Positions 58,654 to 64,000 of a DNA stretch of 64,000 nucleotides are shown one piece after another. The stretch comes from Palsa-504 sp963739135 (lineage in GTDB: Bacteria; Actinomycetota; Actinomycetes; Streptosporangiales; Streptosporangiaceae). Made by a program: the position numbers and the translations under genes. The stretch lies in the NCBI GenBank assembly GCA_963739135.1, contig CAVTZG010000021.1, positions 186,001 through 250,000 on the forward strand, written 5' to 3'. Below the pieces are notes generated by a model that made no database searches, was not told the DNA's origin, and worked only from the letters and a program-made list of their open reading frames with translations. Every line of letters begins with the position of its first letter. Within the stretch, counting starts at the first letter, position 1.

Positions 58654-61008
58654 ATGCAAGACGCGAGGCGGGCATCACCCGGCGGCCTGCCGTCGCCAGC
58701 CGACCTGTTCGTAGGTCGCGACGGCGAGCTGGACGCTGTGTCCAGGATGCTCGCACATGCGCAGACCCGGCTGGTCACGCTCACCGGGCCGCCGGGCATC
58801 GGCAAGACCCGTCTCGCCATCGCATGCGCGTCGGCCCACGCCGAGCGGAGCGGATGCGCCGCGGCGTTCGTCGACCTGGCTCCGGTCCGGGATCCGGCCT
58901 CGGTGATAGCCGAACTGGCTCAGGCAATCGGCGTCGAGCCGCGGGGCGGGACGGATCTGACCGGCCAGCTGGCTGCTGTGCTGAGCCACGAGGAGCGGCT
59001 CGTGGTCCTGGACAACTGCGAGCATCTCCTGGCCGCCGCCCCGGACGTCGGCCGGGTGCTCGCGGCCTGCCCGCGGCTGCGGGTGCTCGCTACCAGCCGG
59101 GAGCGGCTCCGGCTGTCCGCCGAGCAGGAGTTCCCGGTCCCGCCGCTGGCTATGCCCGCGACGGCGGACGTCGCAGACCTCGAGAGTCTCGCGGCCAATC
59201 CGTCGGTGGCGCTGCTGCTGGATCGCGCCCGCCGGACCAACCCGGGCTTTGACCTCACTCCGGCTAATGCGCTGTTGCTGGCCAGCGCGTGCGTCCGGCT
59301 GGAGGGCCTGCCGCTGGCGATCGAGCTGGCCGCGGCCCGGCTGAAGGTCTTGACCCCGGGGGAGCTGGTGTTCCGGCTCAGCAGCAGGATGCAGGTGCTG
59401 GCCGGGAGCACGCGGGACGTGCCGGCCCGGCAGCGGGCGCTACGCAACGCCATCGCCTGGAGCTATGACCTGCTCGACGCCGGCGAGCGCGCGCTGTTCC
59501 GCAGGCTGTCGGTGTTTGCCGGCGCCTGGACGCTGGCTGACGCGGGCAGCGTCTGCGCGGTGAACGGGAACGACGTGCTGGCGATGGTGGAGTCACTGCT
59601 CGACAAAAGCCTGATCCGGCGGCTGCCCGGTGACGAGCAGACCGCTGAGTTCTCGATGCTGGAGAGCTTGCGTGAGTATGCGGCGGAGCAGTTGGCCTCG
59701 CACGCCGAAGCCGAGGAGGAGACGCGGGCCAGGCACGCTAAGCACTACGCGGGTCTTGCGGCGCAGTTCGAGGCTTCCCTCGGCCTGTCGGAGGAGAAAA
59801 CCTGGCTGCTGCGGGTCGGCCGCCACCACGCGGACCTGCGAGCCGCGCTGGATTACTGCCTGGGCGCGGGGCGGGATGGCTGGGCGCTCTGGCTGGCCGC
59901 CGCGCTCGGCTGGTACCACTACACCCATGGCGACCTCGATCATGGCCAGGCGCTCGTGGACGCGGTTCTCCCCCAGACTGCGGACAACTATGACCTGGCG
60001 GCTATGAGCGATGACGCCGCGGCGGGAGGCCAGACTGGCGTACTCATCGCGGCCGGGGTCCTGGCCTTCGCGACGGGAGAGATGGGTCGTGCCCAGGACC
60101 TCCTGCGCAGCGCACTCGAACGCAGCGAGGGGCGTGGTAATGCGCGCCGCGCGGCGTTCGCGTGCGCCTTCCTGGGACACGTGGCCCGCGCGGGCGGTGA
60201 GTGGGATGCGTCCGCTGACTGGCATCGGCGGGCCGAGGCGCGATTCCGTGAGGAGGGCAGCACGCAGGGCGTGGCGTGGGCCCGGCACGACCTGGGCTTG
60301 CTCGCCCGGGACCACGGCGACCTGGGGAGCGCTGCGGAACTGCTGCGCGCGAGCCTGCGAGATTTCCGTCAACTGGACTATCCGTGGGCGCTGGCATGGT
60401 CGGCGTGGGGGCTGGGCACGACGCTGAGCGCGCAGGGCGGGCTGGAGGAAGCGGGCCTGTTGCTGGCCGAGGCGCTGCGGATCTATACCGACATGAACGA
60501 CCCCCGGGGCGTCGCCCAGTGCTTGGATGCACTCGCCTTTATCGCCAGTGAACGGGCGCACTATGAGACCGCCGCACGGCTGATCGGTGCCGCGGCGGCG
60601 CTGCGCGAGCGGGTGGCCGCCCACCAGCCCGATACCGAGCAGGCCAGAAGTTCTGCGGTGGAGCGGGTACTGGCCCAGGCGCTGGGGCCCGATGACGCTG
60701 ACGCGCTCATACACGCTGGCCGGACCATGCCCGCGCAGCAAGCCGTGGATCTGGCCACCGCGGTCGCTTCGGGCGCCGCACCCGGTGACGCCGACCGCTC
60801 CCATCAGGTCCAGCTGACCCGGCGGGAGCGGCAAGTCGCCGCGCTGGTTGCCTCGGGCCGGACCAACCGGCAGATCGGCAGGGTGCTCGGGATCTCCGAG
60901 AAGACCGCCGAGGTCCATATGCACCACGTGATGTCCAAGCTCGATGCCCGCAGCCGCGCCGAGGTGGCGGCCTGGGCGGTTACGCATCACCTGTCCGCCC
61001 CAGCGTGA
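58654..61008 (+). CDS. LuxR-family regulator with AAA/NB-ARC-like ATPase
   Basis: 784 residues from the ATG at 58654. A GTG at 58564 in the same frame would add 30 residues. FVGRDGELDAVSRMLA, Walker A GPPGIGKTRLAI, LVVLDNCEHLLA and ATSRERLRLS form the ATPase. AIAWSYDLLDAGERALFRRL is the winged-helix link. TPR-like helices span the middle, and the C-terminus is LTRRERQVAALVASGRTNRQ with ISEKTAEVHMHHVMSKLDAR. It resembles the gene at 15336. It is divergent from the SnoaL-P450 operon and sits just ahead of the second hydrolase-GT gene, so it probably controls both arms. Confidence 0.88.
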   Translation: MQDARRASPGGLPSPADLFVGRDGELDAVSRMLAHAQTRLVTLTGPPGIGKTRLAIACASAHAERSGCAAAFVDLAPVRDPASVIAELAQAIGVEPRGGTDLTGQLAAVLSHEERLVVLDNCEHLLAAAPDVGRVLAACPRLRVLATSRERLRLSAEQEFPVPPLAMPATADVADLESLAANPSVALLLDRARRTNPGFDLTPANALLLASACVRLEGLPLAIELAAARLKVLTPGELVFRLSSRMQVLAGSTRDVPARQRALRNAIAWSYDLLDAGERALFRRLSVFAGAWTLADAGSVCAVNGNDVLAMVESLLDKSLIRRLPGDEQTAEFSMLESLREYAAEQLASHAEAEEETRARHAKHYAGLAAQFEASLGLSEEKTWLLRVGRHHADLRAALDYCLGAGRDGWALWLAAALGWYHYTHGDLDHGQALVDAVLPQTADNYDLAAMSDDAAAGGQTGVLIAAGVLAFATGEMGRAQDLLRSALERSEGRGNARRAAFACAFLGHVARAGGEWDASADWHRRAEARFREEGSTQGVAWARHDLGLLARDHGDLGSAAELLRASLRDFRQLDYPWALAWSAWGLGTTLSAQGGLEEAGLLLAEALRIYTDMNDPRGVAQCLDALAFIASERAHYETAARLIGAAAALRERVAAHQPDTEQARSSAVERVLAQALGPDDADALIHAGRTMPAQQAVDLATAVASGAAPGDADRSHQVQLTRRERQVAALVASGRTNRQIGRVLGISEKTAEVHMHHVMSKLDARSRAEVAAWAVTHHLSAPA

Positions 61009-61089
61009 TACCTAATGGTTTTCCCCGATAGCCGCTCCCGTCCTTCCTGCCTTACGTTGCTGGCTAGCGGCCCGTTGGAGGTACCACCG

Positions 61090-63222
61090 ATGCGCGCACG
61101 ACTACCTGATGAGTCGGGTTACGTGGTCAATTCAGGCGTGCGAATCCATTACGAGGTGCACGGTACGGGCCAGCCGACGATCCTGCTGCTGCCCACGTGG
61201 GCGATCGTGGACTCCAGGCACTGGAAGATGCAGGTGCCGTTCCTGGCCCGGGACTACCGTGTGATCACCTTCGACCCGCGCGGCAACGGCCGGTCCGACC
61301 GGCCCAAGAACCCGGCCGCCTACGCTGACACCGTCTTCGCGAGTGACGTCGCGGCCGTGCTCGACGCGACCGGCACCGAGCGGGCAGTGCTCGCGGCGTT
61401 CTGCAGCGGCTTCCCCTGGGCGCTGCTGTTCGCGGCGGCGCATCCGCAGCGGGTGACCGGGATCGTGACCATCGCGCCGACGCTGCCGATCCCGCCGACC
61501 GACCCCTGGGCACGATTCGAATTCTCCTTCGACGAGGTGCTTCCCACCACTGAGGGGTGGGCGAAAGAAAACCGGCACTACTGGCGGCGGGACTGGCGAG
61601 GATACGTCGAGTTCTTCATGTCCCAGATCAGCACCGAGCCGCACTCCACGAAGCCCTACGACGATCTCGTGGAGTGGGGCATGCAAACCGACGCGCAGAC
61701 CATGCTGTGCGATGCTGCTGCCCCTAATCAGGTCGCTGATGAACAGGAGGCGATCCGGCTCTGCCGGTCACTGGCCTGCCCGGTGCTGGTGATCGGCGGT
61801 GATCAGGACCAGATCGTCCCGCCGGAGCGGGCGCGGCGGATCGCCGAACTGACCAGCGCTGAACTGCTCGTGATCGAAGGTGGCGGGCACGCGCCGCATG
61901 TCCGGTACCCGGTCGCGGTGAATCATGCCATCCGTGACTTCGTGGACAAGATGGTCCGCCGACCGCGCAAGCAGGCCGTCTGGCAGGCCACGCACAGCCG
62001 CCCTCGGCGGGCGCTGTGGATCTCCTCCCCCATTGGCCTCGGCCACATCCAGCGGGACCTGGCCATCGCCCGTTCGCTCCGGCAGCGCGTACCGGACCTG
62101 GAGATTCACTGGTGGGCGCAGCCGCCGGTGACCGAGGTACTGGCCGACGCTGGTGAGATCATTCACCCGGCGAGCTCCGACCTGGTTTCCGAGTCAGCAC
62201 ACTGGGAGTCGGAATCCGCGCACCACGACCTCCCCGCGTTCTATGCCTTCCGCCGGATGGACGAGATCCTGTGCGCGAACTACCTGCTGTTTGACGATGT
62301 GGTCAGGGACACCAGCTACGACGGGTGGGTGGGTGATGAGTGCTGGGAGATCGACTACTTCCTGCACGAGAACCCCGGACGGAAGATCGCGCCGTACGTG
62401 TTCATGACCGACGTGACCGGCTTCCTGCCTACCGATCCCGGCGACCCGCGGGAAGCCGAGCTGTGCGCGGACTACAACGCCGACTCCATCGAAAAGCGTG
62501 AGCGGTTCCCCTGGCTGCGCGACTTGTCCATGTTCGTCGGGTCCTTCGATGAGCTGCCTGACCTCTCGTTCGGGCCCGGCCTGCCGGAGATACGGTCATG
62601 GTCCAGCCGGTGGTTCACCTCGGTCCCCTATGTGCTCCCGTTCAACCCCGCTGACTATCGTGACCGCGCCCGGTTGCGCGGCCGGCTCGGCTACCCCCAG
62701 GACCAGCCGTTGCTGGTGGCCGCGGTCGGGGGCACGGCGGCTGGCGTCAGCCTGCTTGAGCTGACCTGCGACGCGTTCGCGCTGCTGCGCAGGCAGGCGC
62801 CGAACGCGCGGATGCTCCTGGTCACCGGCCCGCGCATCGATCCCCGGCTGCTGCCGGACATCGAGGGCATGGACAAGCGCGGCTATGTGCCCGATCTTTT
62901 CGAGCACCTGGCGTGCGCCGACGCGGCCATCGTGCAAGGCGGGCTGTCCACGACGATGGAACTGGTCGCCACCGGGCGGCCGTTCATCTATTTCCCCTTG
63001 CGCCGCCACTGGGAACAGCAGCACTTCGTCACCCACCGGCTCAACCACTACCGGGCCGGACTGCAGATGGATTACACGACAACCACAGCGGACGACCTGG
63101 CCACCACGATGCGGGCGGCATTGGCAGAAGCTGGCATCCGACCCGGTTACCGTAGGGTCCCGCGAGGTGGCGCGGCCCGCGCCGCCGCGCACATCGCCAC
63201 ACTGCTGAGGGGGCAGCGATGA
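61090..63222 (+). CDS. Alpha/beta-hydrolase-glycosyltransferase fusion, paralogue
   Basis: 710 residues from the ATG at 61090 with GGAGG 8 nt upstream. MRARLPDESGYVVNSGVRIH matches the first copy. In the hydrolase part the nucleophile elbow is AAFCSGF, so Cys105 replaces Ser. Asp (GGDQDQIVP) and His (EGGGHAPH) remain. The GT-B part (ISSPIGLGHIQRDLAIARSL, AAVGGTAAGVSLLELTCDAF, GYVPDLFEHLACADAAIVQG, GGLSTTMELVATGRPFIYFP) is complete. No frameshift is apparent. It follows the LuxR gene by 81 bp and overlaps the methyltransferase start by ATGA. Confidence 0.85.
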   Translation: MRARLPDESGYVVNSGVRIHYEVHGTGQPTILLLPTWAIVDSRHWKMQVPFLARDYRVITFDPRGNGRSDRPKNPAAYADTVFASDVAAVLDATGTERAVLAAFCSGFPWALLFAAAHPQRVTGIVTIAPTLPIPPTDPWARFEFSFDEVLPTTEGWAKENRHYWRRDWRGYVEFFMSQISTEPHSTKPYDDLVEWGMQTDAQTMLCDAAAPNQVADEQEAIRLCRSLACPVLVIGGDQDQIVPPERARRIAELTSAELLVIEGGGHAPHVRYPVAVNHAIRDFVDKMVRRPRKQAVWQATHSRPRRALWISSPIGLGHIQRDLAIARSLRQRVPDLEIHWWAQPPVTEVLADAGEIIHPASSDLVSESAHWESESAHHDLPAFYAFRRMDEILCANYLLFDDVVRDTSYDGWVGDECWEIDYFLHENPGRKIAPYVFMTDVTGFLPTDPGDPREAELCADYNADSIEKRERFPWLRDLSMFVGSFDELPDLSFGPGLPEIRSWSSRWFTSVPYVLPFNPADYRDRARLRGRLGYPQDQPLLVAAVGGTAAGVSLLELTCDAFALLRRQAPNARMLLVTGPRIDPRLLPDIEGMDKRGYVPDLFEHLACADAAIVQGGLSTTMELVATGRPFIYFPLRRHWEQQHFVTHRLNHYRAGLQMDYTTTTADDLATTMRAALAEAGIRPGYRRVPRGGAARAAAHIATLLRGQR

Positions 63223-64000
63223 CGAGACCGGGTACAGGGCCGTCCCAGTGGACGGTGGTGGATGAGGGCTGGGGCCGCAAGGCGGTGGACTTCGCCACCC
63301 TCAGCGAGCCGGGCAACTGCCGGGAGTACGTCACCATGCAGCACCGGCTGGGTGTCGATGCCGGCGACCGGCTGCTCGATGTGGCGTGCGGGTCCGGGCT
63401 GGCCATCGAGCTGGCCCGCCTGCTCGGCGCGTCGTGCTGCGGGATCGACGCCTCAGCCCGGCTAGTCGCGGTGGCCCGGGACCGCAACCCGGATAGCGAT
63501 ATCCGGGTCGGCGACATGCACGCCCTACCGTGGGATCCTGACTCGTTCGACGTCGTGACCAGCTTCCGGGGAATCTGGGGCACCACACCCGATGCGGTGG
63601 CCGAGATCCACCGGGTCCTGCGACCCGGCGGACGGGTCGGGATCACGGTGTGGGGTCATATAAAGGTGTCTCCTGGAGCCTGGGCGCTGGCACCGTTCCG
63701 GCTTGCTGCGGCAGAAAAGGTCGATAACCAGGCGGCCATGGTCTTCCTCGGCCGTCCCGGTGCGGGCGAGCACCTCCTGGAGTCGTACGGCTTCGCCGAT
63801 GTCCAGCGCCTGGACGTGCCGTTCGCGTGGGAGTTCGCGGACCCGGAGCTGTATGCGCGCGCCCTGACCGCCCAGGGCCCGGCTTATGAGGCGATCCAGA
63901 ATGTCGGCGAGGCTGAGTTCTATCGCGCCGCCGTCGAGCAGGCCGCGGGCCGGCTGCGGGACGGCTTGCCGCTGCGGGCCGAGATCAACGTCGTGGGCTA
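63219..64000 (+). CDS. SAM-dependent methyltransferase, 5' part
   Basis: Starts with ATG 63219 overlapping the preceding TGA (ATGA), with GAGGGGG upstream, and is still open at the window end (260 codons seen). Class I methyltransferase: RLLDVACGSGLAIELARLLG (SAM motif), GIDASARLVAVAR, GDMHALPWDPDSFDVVTSFR and VLRPGGRVGITVWGHIKVSP, typical of the Methyltransf_11 small-molecule group. The coupling to the hydrolase-glycosyltransferase indicates a shared pathway. The remainder is outside the window. Confidence 0.88.
   Translation, partial: MTRPGTGPSQWTVVDEGWGRKAVDFATLSEPGNCREYVTMQHRLGVDAGDRLLDVACGSGLAIELARLLGASCCGIDASARLVAVARDRNPDSDIRVGDMHALPWDPDSFDVVTSFRGIWGTTPDAVAEIHRVLRPGGRVGITVWGHIKVSPGAWALAPFRLAAAEKVDNQAAMVFLGRPGAGEHLLESYGFADVQRLDVPFAWEFADPELYARALTAQGPAYEAIQNVGEAEFYRAAVEQAAGRLRDGLPLRAEINVVG

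Overview
The window is very GC-rich (roughly 70 percent) with GTG starts, ATGA-type gene overlaps, an F420-type oxidoreductase, polyprenol-phosphomannose-type GT-C transferases and LuxR-ATPase regulators. This points to a high-GC actinomycete (Actinomycetota), perhaps a Streptosporangiales-like soil lineage. The genus cannot be fixed from sequence reading alone. No rRNA, tRNA, CRISPR array, phage or transposase was seen.

Layout. 1-2.9 kb: tail of a MocR-like regulator/aminotransferase, a phosphatase, a small unknown gene, a 750 bp AT-richer gap and an O-methyltransferase. 3-6.8 kb: a livF ABC gene with a decapitated livG, a 6PGDH-like dehydrogenase, a LacI regulator with a perfect candidate operator, and a marR remnant. 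6.8-10.7 kb: thiamine genes thiO-thiS-thiG-thiD under a TPP riboswitch, with divergent thiE. 10.8-20.6 kb: a giant GH38 alpha-mannosidase, a LuxR-ATPase regulator, an adenylate-enzyme-like relic full of tandem repeats, and a TetR gene with an operator. 20.6-30.3 kb: housekeeping and redox genes, including Lrp, PAC2, M24 peptidase, exonuclease, Rieske lipoprotein, molybdenum cofactor genes (DUF6457, mobA, moaA), a CDF cation exporter, an F420/PPOX enzyme, a VOC protein and a MerR regulator. 30.4-33.8 kb: a recent tandem duplication of a large membrane protein. 33.9-39.4 kb: a GH13 alpha-glucosidase and the selenocysteine genes selA-selB. 39.5-46.4 kb: a membrane protein and four GT-C-type glycosyltransferases. 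46.4-52.8 kb: protein-L-isoaspartate methyltransferase, CYTH protein, two-component system, HD protein and a Fpg/Nei glycosylase.

52.8-64 kb is the most unusual stretch. A minus-strand operon (SnoaL-like, P450, OsmC, flavin oxidoreductase, alpha/beta-hydrolase-glycosyltransferase fusion) faces a divergent set (LuxR-ATPase regulator, a second hydrolase-glycosyltransferase fusion, a methyltransferase running off the window). It looks like a small specialised-metabolite tailoring cluster whose signature is a duplicated two-domain hydrolase-glycosyltransferase.

Two window-wide peculiarities stand out. (1) Minisatellites are abundant. Inside genes the units are multiples of three (18, 21, 24, 27, 30, 42 bp), including a G-run palindromic family shared by selB and thiD. 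At five gene ends, units not tied to codon length span the stop codon. (2) Six otherwise well-conserved genes carry an apparent single-base frameshift (GH38, TetR, VOC, selB end, PIMT, first hydrolase-GT). This suggests either assembly indels or ongoing gene decay.
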